Positions 20,531-33,700 of a stretch of 64,000 bases of DNA are shown here, piece after piece. This DNA is from Eonycteris spelaea (taxonomy: Eukaryota; Chordata; Mammalia; Chiroptera; Pteropodidae): the NCBI GenBank assembly GCA_003508835.1, contig PUFA01000203.1, positions 898,501-962,500 of the forward strand, written 5' to 3'. The position numbers were made by a program, and so were the translations under genes. The notes below the pieces were generated by a model. That model ran no database searches. It was not told the DNA's origin and saw only the letters and a program-made list of their open reading frames with translations. The first letter of the stretch is position 1; every line of letters begins with the position of its first letter.

Positions 20531-23500
20531 AAAAAAATTGTGGTATTTTTTCTTTAATTCCACATTGATTCACTTAGTCACCAGGTCTGGTAGGGCTGTA
20601 AGTCCGTGAGCGGGTTCCAGGGTCTCTGTCATGATGCGCTGACCGGGTCTGTAGCCATGTGCCATGGTGCCTTCTCGTCCCCTCTACAGATCAAGGAGCA
20701 CGCCTCAAAGGACACCCGGGCCGTGCGCGCGGAGGGTGTGGGACCAGGAGGGTGACTCAGGAGGCACGTGGGAGGGATGCAGTGGGGGAGGGGCGGGGGG
20801 GTTCGCGTTTCCAGCCTGGCGGCTCCTGCTGACTTCCCCCACCACACACCCGCATTTTGGGAGGGTGAGTCACAGGTCCGGCCTTGGGTCAGGCTGGCAG
20901 TGCCATCTGCACCCCGACAAGAGGATGCGACTCGGTGCTGCCAGGACTTGTGCCCTGGCGAGCGGCTCGTTCGGCCCCAGGGGCCAGGGTCGTCGTGGCC
21001 GCCTGCAGCAGGGGTCGCTGCAGCCGCACCAGCCCCACGCCCTGCTGTCCTGGGCTGCAGGACCTGCTTGCTCAGGCGGCTGCTGAGCCCTGAGCAAGTT
21101 GGCTCCTGCTGAGCCAACATCTGCAAAGCCTGTGACACTTCGCAGAGGAGTGCCAGCTTCCTTGCACACCTCTAGGGGAATAGTCTGGGAAGTCCACACC
21201 CAGAACCGGCACACCACACGAGTCTGTCCCATGGGGATCGGGGAACGAGGTGGTTCCCTTGAGGCCAGTTTCAGGGTGCCTGTTGCTGGAACAAAGCTGG
21301 CCTTTCATGTGTCTTGGGGAAGTGGTGCCTGGCTCTCAGGCTCCATCACCCACGGCGGATAGGTCCCTGGTCCTGGCCACCTTGGGAAGAGTCAGGTGCC
21401 TCTTCAGGAAGAGCGGGGACCAGAGGACCTGCAGTCACGCCAGCGTTTCTTCTCATCGCGCCTGTCAGCCCAGCTCGGGCAGCAGCCTAGGGAACCTTCG
21501 TCTTTCCTTCCGTCCCTTTCTCACCCCCACCCCGCCCGGTCCCCGCGGTCCTGGCCATCCAGCTGATGATGGCCCAGCCCCAGTGCCGACTGCCACCTGA
21601 GCCCCCGTCAGCCAGTCTTTTCAGCCTCACATCTTAAGAGCGTCAGAGTGGAGCACGTGGCCTGACAAAATAGCTCAAACAAGGTCCCTTCTCTTCAGGG
21701 CACAGAGTTTTCTGATGCTGAAACCCCTACCGTGGGTGAGCCGGGGACCCCCACCGCAGGTAAGCCGCAGGAAGAGCAACGAGTGAGAACTCACCCGCCA
21801 AACACTCTTGATGGCCAAAACCTTAGTCAAGCGGTTTTTAAAAGGGGAAGGGGAGTGTGTTTTGAAATCCTGGGGGATAGCGCTGCCCCTCCCCTCACCC
21901 GAAGGACACTGACCTAGGGGAGGCTGGGGGTGCGGAGCTCTCTTGCCCAGTTAAGAGGTGATCGCAACTGACCACAGGGAAGATCAACAGTACTGTAGTC
22001 ATGAACTTGCCCCAAGGCAATTAGCCCAAGTCCAAGGTCAGGAGACTAATAGCCCCATGCTGAGCTGGGCTATCCCAGATGCCCTCCCTCCACAGTCCCT
22101 GAGGTTCCCAAAGCACCTTTACTCACCTGTAGGGAGAGCAAGTCCACCAAACGGCAGAGTGGCCTTGTTTGTCACCAGGTGTCAAGTATGACTTTACTAC
22201 TTACCACTAGACTGTGACATTAAGTCACTCTGCTTCCTGGAGCCTCAATGGTTCTAACATCAAGACCCTGAATTCTTTCCTACCTGGAGGTTTCCCTGGG
22301 GATTGCTGTCCATAATAATGGCAGCTGTTTCTCCAGTACTGTCAGGCACCCGCTAAGCCCTGGGGTGCACTGTCCCGTTCTCTGGAAGGGGCTGGTGGTC
22401 TCACCTAACAGCCAAGGAAGCTGAGGCTGACAAATGGCAGGAAGCCTGGCCCAGGCCGAACAGCTGGCGGCTGGCGGTGCTGGCGCTCGGGCCGGCCCAG
22501 GGTGCCGGTCCGCGGCCGCTGCCCTCCGCCGTGAACACATCCAAGCGGCACGCGGCCAGGCTGGGAGTTCTCCCACGCAAATGCTTTCTGAGCACCTGCT
22601 GTGAGCCAGGCCTGTGCCAGGCCCGAGCTGCGGAGAGCGACGCGAGGAGGAGGGAGCAGCGAATCCACTCGGGGCGCCGAGGCCGCGCTGTCCCGAGCCG
22701 TGGAGGGTTTAGAGCCGGGGGGTGGGGCGGCAGAGCTGCGTGTCAGGAAGACGACGCTGACAGCCACATGGAACCTGCAAACGGGCTGGGGCCCGAGCTC
22801 CTGTGAGAACAACTGGGGTGAGCGGAGACGGAGGCCCGAGCCGGTGAGGTGGGAAAACGCAGGTGAGCAGCGCGGAGGAGGCAGCACCAGGGAGAGGTCG
22901 GGGCACGAGGCCCGACATTCTGAACTGCAGTGGGGACAGCAGGGTGCCACGCGCTGGCACGAGGCCGTGGCAGGTGGAAGAGCAGGTTTGTGAGGAGGAC
23001 TTGGGTGTCGCTCGGGTTGGCTTTAGGGCGCCGGAGACAGCCCAGTGCGGACGTCCAGCCAGCAGCGCCGGAGAGCCCAGACTGGAGCTTAGCGAAGAGC
23101 CCGGGGGCAGGACACAGCCGCAGAGCCAAAGGCAGGGTGGTGGGGTGAGGCCTTTGCAGACGAGGCCTACAAAGATGGGCAGGTCAAGGTCACAGTCTCG
23201 AGCAACACCCCTGCCTCCAAGCTGCTGGCAGAAGAGGCCTACGAGAGGACCCAGGTGGGAGGACACCCAGGAGATGGACCGCAGAGGAGGAGGCCGCAGA
23301 GAGCGCCAGGGGACGAGGGCGCGGAGCAGGGTCTGGGGCGTTCGGAGCCGTTCCTCGGGGCACCGTGTGGGGCGGAAGCCTTGTTGGGCTGGGCTGGAGG
23401 TGGGTGGGCTGCTGCTCTTTGTCGGCTTCGAAGGGGAGCATTTGAGGGGTGCCGTGGGAGCACGCAGTCTGAAGGGTGAAGCCTGCAGAGCGGGAGGGGG

Positions 23501-23560
23501 CTGAGGGGAGCAATGTGAGGACCGGGCGGGTCCTGGCCAGGGTGGGATCCTATCCGGGTA

Positions 23561-23606
23561 GACGAGGGGCTGGGGTCTGTGAAGACGAGGGGCTGGGGTC
23601 TGTGAA
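23561..23606 (+). repeat. Tandem duplication, 23-bp unit x2
   Basis: Two identical adjacent copies of GACGAGGGGCTGGGGTCTGT plus GAA. Confidence 0.9.
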
Positions 23607-26600
23607 GTCCAGGCCTGAGGCTGCAGAGGCCCCCAGGGCAGCAGGGTCAGAGATGGGGATGGAGCCCGAGTTAGATGCGCGGCACAGATGCCTCGAATGA
23701 GTGGGGAGCGAAGTTACCGCGTAGCCTGAGCCTTAAGGAGCTGGGGGCTGGGGACGTGCAAGCAGGGTCCCTGTGCTTAGGCTCCGGCAGACAGTTAGGC
23801 TGCATGAGCTTTTTCAGGCCGAGACGAAATGGCCCCGTGCCCTGTGGTGGCACTGATGAGGGAGGGGCCCCTGGAGCCACGGCTCTCGCCCCAGCACAGG
23901 CCTCAGCTGCTCTCCTCTCCGCCCTCCTCGTCCCGTCCCAGCCCTTGTTAGGGACACCGGCAGCTCTAGGCTCTTTTGAAAGGGTGTGGACAACCATGGG
24001 GTTTTGAGAGGAGGGGGTGGGGGGAGAGGCGGGGAGAAAAGGTATTTTTAAGAATTTGGCATGGAAAGGCAAGCACACCTTAATCCTCTCCCAGGCTCGA
24101 CCAGATTCCATTCTGAAGTGTTTAAGAGCGAGGCTGTGGGATCCGGTGGGCCCGAAGGCAGCACGGGGCGGGCTCAGGGGTGAGCTCCGGCCCGCCCCCC
24201 CTCCCGGCCCGCACCTGTGGTGACACCTCCATCTAGGCCCTCCCCAGCCACAGGCGGCTTCCCCAGGGGCCAGGCCCTTCACCTGTCCTCCCTGTGGAAT
24301 CCTGCTCGGTGGCTTCCTTGGAAAGGTTCCACACGAGGGATCCAAACCCACACCGAAGGAGGAAGCCGGCAGGTGCCCCCGGCCTGGGAGCTGGGGAGGG
24401 CGCGGGGCCCATAGCGGGGCCCAGGCAGGAGATCCAGCCTGGCAGCCCTGGTCTGAGGCCCAGCTGGTGTGGTGGGGGGCCCTGGGAGGCGGAGCTGCAG
24501 GGGGAGTGAGGGGGACCTGGCTGCGAGAGGGCAGGGTGTTCTGGAGGCTTCCTCAGGGGCTGGAACCCACGGTACCCCACACACCCCACTCCAAGGCGGG
24601 GACAGCCTCCCCCCAGCTTTGGAGTCAGGCCCTGGGGCTCCTGGAAGCTGGGCCCCAGGGGGCAGGGAGCTTCTACAAGGACACGGGCCCACGGAGCCTG
24701 CAGGCAGGGACGGGGGCCCACCCCACGTCCTGGACTCTAAGCCAGGTCTCTGTGGGAAGACTTGCAAACACCAGGTCATGTGGAAAACCGTGGCTGACTG
24801 TCTCAGGACTTTGGGATTTGGGAGGCGTGAGACCATGGCCAGGAGACTGGCAGCTGTGAAATCCAGGAGCTGCTGGCTCCTTTGATCCCCCGGGGACAAG
24901 TCCCGACGGATCCCTACGGATCCCTAAGTGCCAAAGCTCCCGTTGGTCCCCGGGATGGTGGAGCAGACACAGGCTGGGAGGCTGGGGGCTTCGGCACAGC
25001 CCAGGGACAGTGCCCTCTGGGGAGGTGAGCGGGCCTCCGGTGGTGGGGGGGGCAGGGGTGCCGGCAGTGGGAGGCGGGGAGACTGCTCTGGCTCCTTTGA
25101 CAGCTAACATTTTCCAGAGCAGGCGCCGCAGGCAAAAGGAAATCAGAGCTTCCCACCTCACACATCTTTTTCCCATTTTGTTCAGCTGCCCAGGGAAAGC
25201 CGTTATGGGCTAGGTCAGGTGGGGGCCTGCCCCGCCCATCTCTCCAGCCTGCTGTGGGGAGGGGCGCTGGGGGGGTCACTGGAAGGACAAGGCCCTGGCC
25301 TGGCCAAGGGACCAGACTCTGAACTCATACCCCTTAATTCCCAGCCGCTGGCTCTGCCCGGAGGGTGGCCGCAGGACCAGGAATCTGGGACCCTGGGACC
25401 CGCCTCACTCTGCGCAAACCCCACCTCTGTCTGGCCCCCAGCCCCAAGGACGGCAGGGCCTGGGCCTGGTCTGCGGCAGGAGGACGGCCCTGGGGTTGGG
25501 GGTGCTGGTCCTTGCTCCCCTCCAGGGGCTCCGGCCGCCCCCAGAGCCGCTAGCACAGCTGGTGTCCCGAGGTCCCCAGGAGCCAGGCCGGGGCCAACTG
25601 CCCTGTCGGGAGGCGCTGCATTCAGGGGCCAGAGAGAGGAGGGGAACGGAAGCCCTAAGCAGCCCGAGGGCGTCCACCGCCCCGGGCTGGCTGACCCCTT
25701 CCCGGGCTGACCCCTGCCCCTCACACTGTGACCCCTGCACCGACAAGACCCTCTTTCCATCCCCATCCGGGACCCCCCTCGCCTCTCCCTTCTCCCTTCC
25801 CTCCTGCCTCTTTCCTCTTAAATCGGCGTCTGGTTGTCTGGCCCAGGGCCCGTTCTGCAGTCAGGCGGGAGGAGGGACACGGGACACACCGTCTGCAGCC
25901 CTGCCAACTCTCGTCCCCCAGGATGCCAGCTCATCTCCATGGGCAGGGGCTTCCCTGGACCCCTGACTCAGAGTGGGAGAGGTGGCTGCTGGAAGGGGGC
26001 TTGGGCTCCCAGGCCCAGCACCCTGGGCCACGGGGGCAGGGGGCAGGGGGCGAGGCCAGACTGCAGGCCGTTCTCTGCTGTCCCCAGGTGCCCAGCCTGC
26101 CAGATGTGTCACAGCTCCAGCCTTCCCTCTCCTGCCCCGGAATGCCAGGGGTTAAAGGGCCAGTGCGGGCCGGGGGCAGGAGTGGCGAGGGGACTGGCCC
26201 TAGTCGCTGGATCTTAAAAGCTAAAGGCATGAACATCAGTCCTGGTGCTGGCTTCGCCCAGCGGTGCTGCGCTGGGGTGGGGGCGGGGGTCCTTCAGGAG
26301 TGGGGGCGCAGCTGGCCAGGCCTGCTGTCCACCTTCAGATGTTGGCACACTGGACCTGCAGGTTCTCTGAGAAGTAGGGGGCTCACAGAGGGGCACCCTG
26401 GTGGCTTTCGCTGCGCTGGGAGTGAAAACTGAGCAGGGGCCTGAGTGGGGACAGATGACCCGCCCCATGCCCGGCTGGCAAGAAGCGCCACTCTGGGTGG
26501 TGGGGCCAGGGCAGAGGGACAGAGAAGCAAAGACCCCAGGGTCAGAGGACAAGGTCAATGCGGGGTCTCCGGGCTCTTCTACCTGTGTGCAGGCCCCCTG

Positions 26601-27235
26601 AAAAGGCTGACAGAGCCAGGGGTCTCTCAGGGGACAGCGTCCTGTCCCGACAAGTCCTCAGCCAGGGCATCTCCTCCTCCTCCTCCTCCCCTGCCCCTCC
26701 CTGGGCTCCGCCTACCCGCTCAGTGCCTGGCCCAGCCCAGAGAGAGCCGGCAGCTGGAGCCAGGGACCAGGTGGCGGATCTGAGCAGAGCCCAGGCTGCC
26801 CAGGTGCTGCGTGGCCCTCTCCTGCTCTAACTGCAGTGCCTCCTACCTCAGCCAGCCTGTGACTCTGAGCCTCCTGGGCCACACCTGCCTCCTTCACCAG
26901 GCGGGGATGGCCCTGGGGTCACTGTCAGGCAAATCTGAGTCCCACTGTCCCTCCTCCCCCTCCCCCATCACCAGGACTCTGCCCACACCTCCCTAGCTCT
27001 CGGGGTCTCTGCCCTGCGCCCAGAGGTTTCTGGGAAGTGAACCGCGTCCTCCACGGACCCGTCTCCCAGCATGCATTTCAGCTCGCCCGGACCTCTTTCT
27101 CCCCGAACTCCCATCCAGCCTGCTGCAATGACAAATTTATTTGGGAAGAATCAGAACCAGGCCTTACCAGATTTGAAAGGGGCTGGGTCCCTGAACCCAG
27201 GGAGACAGGAATGGGACATTCCCCTGCGTTCGGAG

Positions 27236-27295
27236 GCTCAGACCCACACTCTGCTGGGTCAGGATGCTCAGGCCCACACTCTGCTGAGTGCGACA
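27236..27295 (+). repeat. Tandem duplication, 30-bp unit x2
   Basis: Two adjacent similar copies built on GCTCAGACCCACACTCTGCT, differing at a few positions. Confidence 0.8.
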
Positions 27296-29099
27296 CTGAG
27301 GGCTCAGAGACCCCAGAGACACGGCCGTCTCCGCCCAGACACTCCCCACTCCTTTCTTCAGCTCTCCTGTCCAAGTCCTGCCTTCGCCGCTGCCCCTGCA
27401 TGGATGGAGTGGCAGAGACCCAGGCCCAGCCCACCTGGCTTCATTTCTGCAGGAATCGCAGCCAACACGCTCTGACCCGGCAGACGCCACAGCACCGCTC
27501 AGCTCAGGGCGAGGCCCTTCCGGGTGCTGGACTTGGCCGGAGCCTCTCCTTTGTCCTGGGGGCGAGGGCGAGGGGTTCAGAACTCTCCCTCTCCTCCCAC
27601 TCTCCTCCCCCGTCCAGTCCCAGGGAGTGATGGACGGGGTCTCTTCCTCGCTGCAGACCCCTCGGTGGTGCACAGTCCGTCGCCGCTCTCACCCCTGCAC
27701 CACCCAGAAGCCTGCTCCTCAGCTCCTGCTGCTGCAAAACCAGCGGCCCCCCCTTTAGCCTCAGCACCTCGGGGACAAAGCCCCAGAATATTCCTTTCCT
27801 AACTCTCTCCAGCCTGTTTCCTCCTCACCCCACCCCCATCCTGCCGCTGCTCGCTCAGCTTTTCTCATCAACTCTGCACCCTCCCCCCACTGGAGTCTCC
27901 AAATTCCTGGGACAGCCACAGAGGGGTATGCCCAAGGCTCCCAGGAAGGGAGGACAGGTTGCCCCGAGCAGAGCTGCAGCGAATTTAGTCATCATTAAAA
28001 GGCCAGCGACACTGGGAAATTCCTTCTCCTTACTGATCCCGGAGGGAAATTAAAGCCAGTTGTGTCTGACTGAGCGTCGGAGGCTGGCTGAGCCCCTCCT
28101 CACGGCCCGTTCCAGCGCCCCAGCCCCTGGCTTGTCCATCTTCCTGCTCTACCCCTTTCCCCACCCCAGCCCTCTCCCCACCCCGCCCCATCCCCCAACC
28201 TCCCCCCACCCCATCTTCCCGAAGCTCCACCACCCACCTCCCGTGGTGTTAACAGGGCTGAGGGAGGCTGAGACCCCGCTTACCTCCCTCAGCCAGGTTG
28301 GGGTGCAGGGGCCGGAGCTCAGGCCCAGAGCTGCCAAACCACAAACACTCACATCTGGAAAAAATTCCCTCCCAGCCCAACTTCCCTTTGTCTTTCTTCT
28401 GTCTTTTTGGAAATTCTGACCGTCTGGCCGATGGGGGGAGTGAGGCAGTGAAGGGAGGGGAGAGGGCCCAGACGCCCCGGCCCCCACCCCAGAGTGCGGG
28501 GGCAGCCTCCCCAGTATCCTCAGCCAGACCACGTCCCTCCTCCTGCCTCCCGTAGGTCTAGCCTCCCTCATCCCGGTGACCGTGCTCTGGGTGAGGTTTT
28601 AACACCCTTAGTCACAGGCTGCGGAGGGGGCAGGGGGTGCTGCCGGCTTTTCTCTGCGCAGCAGGACGCCTCCTGAGGCGGTGACTGCGCTCTGGCTGGG
28701 GCTCAAGAGGGCTGGAGCGGAGGTGGACACAGAGACCTGGGTGGAGAGGTGGGGACAGTGAGGGCGCAGGAGGGGCAGCGGGAGCCTGGTTTCCGCCATG
28801 TTGCCTCCCCCGCCTCTCCGCATCCCTTGGCCGGGAGCCGGATTTCACTGTCAGACCCTAGCACCCCGCCCCCTACCTACAGCGCAGCCGGAGCCCAGGC
28901 CGAGCCGACGCCCCAGGCCCTCGACATCCCCTCTGCTTTTGTCTGTCCTTCCTCAGAGGCTGCCATCCCCAAATAAGCTCTCCCACGCAAAACCTGGGCC
29001 CCTAAAACCAGGCCGAAGCAGCCCTCTGCCTTCTTCAGTCTGAGGTCATCGGTTGCTGCGGGGCGGGCCCTTCCCAGCCGGACCTGCGCCCCTCCTGCC

Positions 29100-30732
29100 C
29101 CAGGTCGCCCTCGCTGCTCTCGTGCTGCATGTACGTTACTCGGCGTCCCCTCCTCCGAGCTCAGGCCCCCGGACTTCTCGCCGGCCATAGCCCGCAGCCC
29201 CCTACACCGCCGCCCGGCTCTAGGGACAGGGCCCAGGGCCCAGAGCCTGTCTTCTGCTCCGCCTACGGCCACGCTGGCGGGGACGCGCCAGGGCAGAAAC
29301 CCAGGGCCGGGACCAGACGTGGGGGTTCTTGTCCCCCCTGGGAGGGAGCCGGGAGGACAGTCGGGCGAGGGCAGCACGGGTGGCGGCGGCCGGCCGCAGG
29401 GCCACGTGCGCGGATTCGCCGAGGGCACCTGAGCCGCAGCGTCCCAGCGCGCGCCGCGGGCGCCGCTTCCCGCCCCTCGCCGCTGCTTTGCGGTGGGCGG
29501 CCTCGGGTCTCCCTGTCTGCGTCCCGGTGCCCCCAGCTCCGCGGAGCTCCCCGCGGGAAGCCGTGCCCTGCCCCTCCTTTGATCTCCCGCTTCAAAGCCG
29601 CTCGCGGGGGGCGGGGCGCTCCTTCCGCCCGTTTCACGGCTGAGAATCGGGACACCTGAGCCCCCGCTCCTCCCCTTCCCGGGGCCGCCAGCCTCCCTCC
29701 CACCTCGGTGGCTGCGCAGCGCGCGGGGGCTGCGCGCCTGTCCCCGCCTCCCCTCCCAGCCGCCGACTGCGACCCCCTCGGGGGTCTGCGGAGCCGAGCC
29801 GCAGAGAAAGCGCTTTAATAAAAAGCTCGTGTCAAGTGATTGGCTGTGACCTCTGCCCTCTCAGCCCTGCGCCCCGGGCTCCGGCTTAACCCCTCGATGC
29901 CCGCTCCGCGGCCCTCGAGTCTCGCGGCCGCGCCAGCTCGCAGCGCCCCCAGGCAGTGCCGGAGCCCGAAACCCGGTGGCAGGGCGGGGGGGGGGTGCAG
30001 TCCCCCAGCCAATTCGAGGTGTTCCAGCAGGCGGCGCCGTCGCCTCACTCAGGTGCCTGGCCCGGGACCCGGGGGCTCACTGGCGGGCCCTGAGTCCGGA
30101 GCGGTCGCACTGGGTCCCCTCCGGGCGTCAGCGGAGCCGGGGATCGGCCGCCCGTTCGCTCCCCCGCTCCGCTCGCGGGCCGGGGCTCCCCTGCCCGTGG
30201 TGCCGCCGGGTGTCCGGCGCCACGGAGTCGAGTGCACCGGTCAGACTGGGAAGGGGCGGGACCCCGCGAACCTGATCCCGGGGCTCGGCCCGCGGGACCC
30301 GAGACCCGAGCATCCGCGCCGCGGGCGTGGCGCTCGCTCGCGGCGCAGAGCCCAGTCCCAGCGCTCGGCCTCCCTCCTTCTCCCGTCGCCATCCGCCCGC
30401 TATCTCGGCCCCTAGCGAACCCCGGACCCGCCCGCCGGACTAGAGCCACAGGCCAGGGGACCGGGGTGGCGGCGGCGATGCAGGGCCGGGGCGCAGGGCC
30501 CCCCAGGTGGGCGGGGGCGGGGGGGCCACCTCCGCGGGCGGGGGCGGGGCCGCGCAGGGTATAAACGTTGCCGGCGCGGGAGCCCGCGCCAGCTTCGGGG
30601 CTGTCCTGGGTCGTGTCCAGTTTCCCGGGCCTCACGATCGGGCGAAGCGGCGGCCACATCCCTTTCGACTAAAGCACTCAACGTCCAGTGCTCCGGCAGA
30701 AGGATCTAGGGGACCGCCGCAGCGTCGCCACC
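29100..30732 (+). promoter_or_regulatory. CRABP2: CRABP2 CpG-island promoter and 5' UTR
   Basis: A very CpG-rich block (about 29100-30800) ends at the CRABP2 start. A TATA box (GTATAAAC, 30560-30565) predicts transcription from about 30590, giving a 5' UTR of about 140 bases. GC boxes (GGGGCGGGG) lie just upstream of it. Upstream, 29811-29850 holds an AT-rich patch with an inverted CCAAT (GATTGGCTG). Confidence 0.75.
30560..30565 (+). promoter_or_regulatory. CRABP2: CRABP2 TATA box
   Basis: TATAAA in an otherwise GC-rich promoter, 173 bases before the start codon, flanked upstream by GGGGCGGGGCCGCGCAGG. The position fits a start site near 30590. Confidence 0.8.
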
Positions 30733-33700
30733 ATGCCCAACTTCTCTGGTAACTGGAAGATTATCCGGTCCGAAAACTTCGAGGATTTGCTCAAAGTGCT
30801 GGGTAAGGAGGTTTTTGAGCGCCGAGGAGAGGAGAGGGGACGTCGGAGGCCTTGGAGGCGGGCGCGAGGAAGAAGGGGGGCTGGAAGCAGGGCGTGGGGG
30901 CTGGGTGCCTGCATCCCCAAGGTTCCGGGGCACTGGGTCGGGACACCTTAGTCCTGTGTCTCTGGCGGGGCTGTCCCCGACGCCAGCTCGTGCGGTGGCT
31001 GGGCCTATGAATCAAATAGACACCAGAAGCCCGAGGTCCGGGTGCCTAGGGCGGGGCGGGGGCCTCTCCGCCGTGCAGAAGCTGCGAACCCTGCGTCCGG
31101 GCAGGGAGCCCGAGTCCCTGCCCCATCGCGTTCCTTGGAGACATTCCAGCCTCCTTCCCCGGTCCCCGCCGGTAACCCAGTCCTCAGGGCAGGTTCGGCA
31201 CCTCGCGTCCCCGATCTCCGCCCGCCAGGTGACCCGCCCGCGTGGCCCCCCTTCTCCCTAAAGCACTTTCCACTCGGCCTCCCCTCCCCATCTGTGAGAC
31301 AAATATTTTCCTACAGCCAGCAGCTCCAAAGTCCTGAAATCGCTCTGGATAATTATCACTTTCTTCGATTTCAACAAATGGCTTCGTGTCTAAACCCTCA
31401 CCCCACCCCCTTCCCGAGGATCCGAATTCTCGTCTCCTTTCCTCCCTGGAGACCCCGCGGGCAGCTGGGTGTGCTGGCTGAAGGCGGCGGCAGTTGAGCC
31501 CACCCACCCAGAGGCCCTTCCCAGCTGCTGTGTCCTCCGGTGTCTGGGGAAGGGGTGACGCCTGGAAGGAGCTGGGGAGCAGCTCTGGGAAGAGATGCAG
31601 TTAAAGGGCTGGGAAGCGGCCGGGAGCCCCGGAGTCCATTTCTGGACAGAACTGGGAGACCCCGTTGGGCCGGGGGTTGGGGGGGGGAGGGGCACCCTGT
31701 GTGGGGCAGGGAGCGGTAGGTGTGAATATGGACCTGGGGGTGGTCTGGGGTGCCGTGGGCAAAGCAGGGATTCCCAGCAGGCTTTGCCGTTCGTTCTTGC
31801 CGTCTAACCTTAGTACGGGGAGTCCGGCAGCCTCGCTTCCGCTGCCCTTGCCGAAATTAAAGGCCGAAAGGGGTTTTCCCCTCAGAAGGCCTAGCTGCCC
31901 CATCTCTGGATTCCCGCCCCTCGCCCCGGTGGGTGGTGGGTGAGGCGGTGTCCTGGCACACCCCAGCCCCAGCCCCAGCTGGAGAATAAGATGTGAAGCC
32001 CAGCCCTGTTGTCTTCTTCCTCTGTTTGTCCTCCCTGCGGGGTCTCTCTGAGCCACGTGCCCTCCCCAGGTCCTGCTGGGGGACGGATTGAAAACAGACC
32101 CCGTAGACAAACAGTCCTGAGCCAGCCACGGTCTGTGGAGCCAGCCCCAGCTCCCCGGGCAGCCGAGGCGGGAGGCGGGCTGGAGGGGCGTCTCCTCCTG
32201 ACCCAGCCGCCAGGCCCCCTCACCTGCCCCGCCCTGCCCTAGTTAAGGGCTCCTCTCCTGGTGAGGTATGTGGAAGATGACTGTCCATCAGGTGTATGGT
32301 CGTGGCGTGTAGCAGGTCCTGCTCCTGTGACAGGAGGGATGGATGTTAGATAGCAGGACGGACTTACGGGACGGACCGACCGGATGGTGGCAGAGAGTGA
32401 AGCAGTCTCTGTCCAAGAAGGCGGCTGGGCCGTGTCTTCACCGCCAGGTCGGACCTGGAACCTCCATCACTTCTCCCTGGACCCAGGAGGAATCAGGCTC
32501 CCGGGGCTCGAGGGGTGGGGCTCCCCCTCCCTCGCCCTCTGTCCGGACCAGGGTGCGTCTGCTGTGGGCACCACCCAGGGCAAGGAGGGTTCGTGTCTCT
32601 AGGGATTGTGGTCTGGAGGAAGGCCAGGGGGCCTGGGCCTGATCAGGGGAGGGGAACCCTGGTCACCCACCCCGGCCAGGCTTGGGCTCTGCATCCCCAC
32701 CCTTCGAAGCTGGGTTTGGTTTCCGTTTCACAACTGAGGCATCTAAGGCTCAGAGAAGTTAACTCGTCTGCCCAGTGGAAATCGGGGCCTAATGGATCTG
32801 ACCCCAGAGCCTCTGCTCCCCCAGGCTGCTGGCCACCTCTTTCCCCACTGAGAACCCCTGCTCCTTCTCCTTTGGGGGAGGGACAGAGGTTGGGCAAATG
32901 AAGGCCTGCCCAGCACTGGACAGGGGTGGAGAGGGGACACAGCGCAGTGGGCCTTACATTCAGGACATGGCGCTGAGACCCAGGAGGGTCTGCCTTGCAC
33001 TCGGGCGGGAGTGAAGACACAGTGGCTCTGCTGAGCCCACCCCAGGGAGGGTCTCAAGCAGGGGGGACAAAGGACCGAATGGGAGGTGACAGGAGTCAAG
33101 TCGAGCCCACAGCAGGATACCTGCTGGGTGAGGGGAGTGGGAGAATGCCTACCTGAGACTGCAGAGTGAAGAGCTGAGGCCCGGGGGAGTGATCTAGGCT
33201 TGTCGATTCCTGGGTCAGGGTTGGGGGGAAGCTAGGAGCAGGGTCCTGGGGGCAGGGCACTCCTCTCTTCCCTCCTCCTCAGCCCCACCACCCTCTGGGG
33301 CTGCACCGCCTGCCTGAGAGTCTCCATGTACTTGGAAACCCGGGCAGGCCGCCCCTGCTCCAGCCGGTCCGTGGGGAGGGCGTGACGCAGGTGTCTGGGG
33401 CACCCCTGAAGGTGAGCCTCTCTCCTCGCCCTGCAGGGGTGAATGTGATGCTGAGGAAGATCGCGGTGGCCGCGGCGTCCAAGCCGGCAGTGGAGATCAA
33501 GCAGGAGGGGGACACGTTCTTCATCAGAACCTCCACCTCCGTGCGCACCACAGAGATCAACTTCAAGGTCGGGGATGAGTTCGAGGAGCAGACTGTGGAC
33601 GGGAGGCCCTGTAAGGTGGGTGCCGAGAAGGAGCCCCTCGGGCACAGCACCCCTTGCCACTCCCCAGTCTCTTCCTAGATCCCTCCCTCCATCTCTGATG

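Larger units (their letters stand above)
20640..29000. other. Intergenic ISG20L2-CRABP2, no gene recognised
   Basis: GC-rich sequence without a conserved exon chain on either strand. Open frames here are long only because stop codons are rare in GC-rich DNA; none shows recognisable protein similarity or plausible splice partners. Contains short tandem duplications (23561-23606, 27236-27295), MIR-like scraps near 22190-22260 and 22415-22470, and an AT-richer patch at 27955-28075 that might be regulatory. Confidence 0.6.

Noticed and set aside
21000..27800. Many long open frames on both strands in the ISG20L2-CRABP2 gap
   Set aside because: They are Pro/Gly/Arg/Ala-rich with overlapping frames on both strands, the normal result of few stop codons in GC-rich DNA. 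No domain, splice pattern or start context supports them.
30802..33437. Possible frame break at the CRABP2 exon 1/2 junction
   Set aside because: Counting the G-run again, exon 1 ends CTG-G and exon 2 starts GG-GTG, giving the correct Gly-Val with no extra base.
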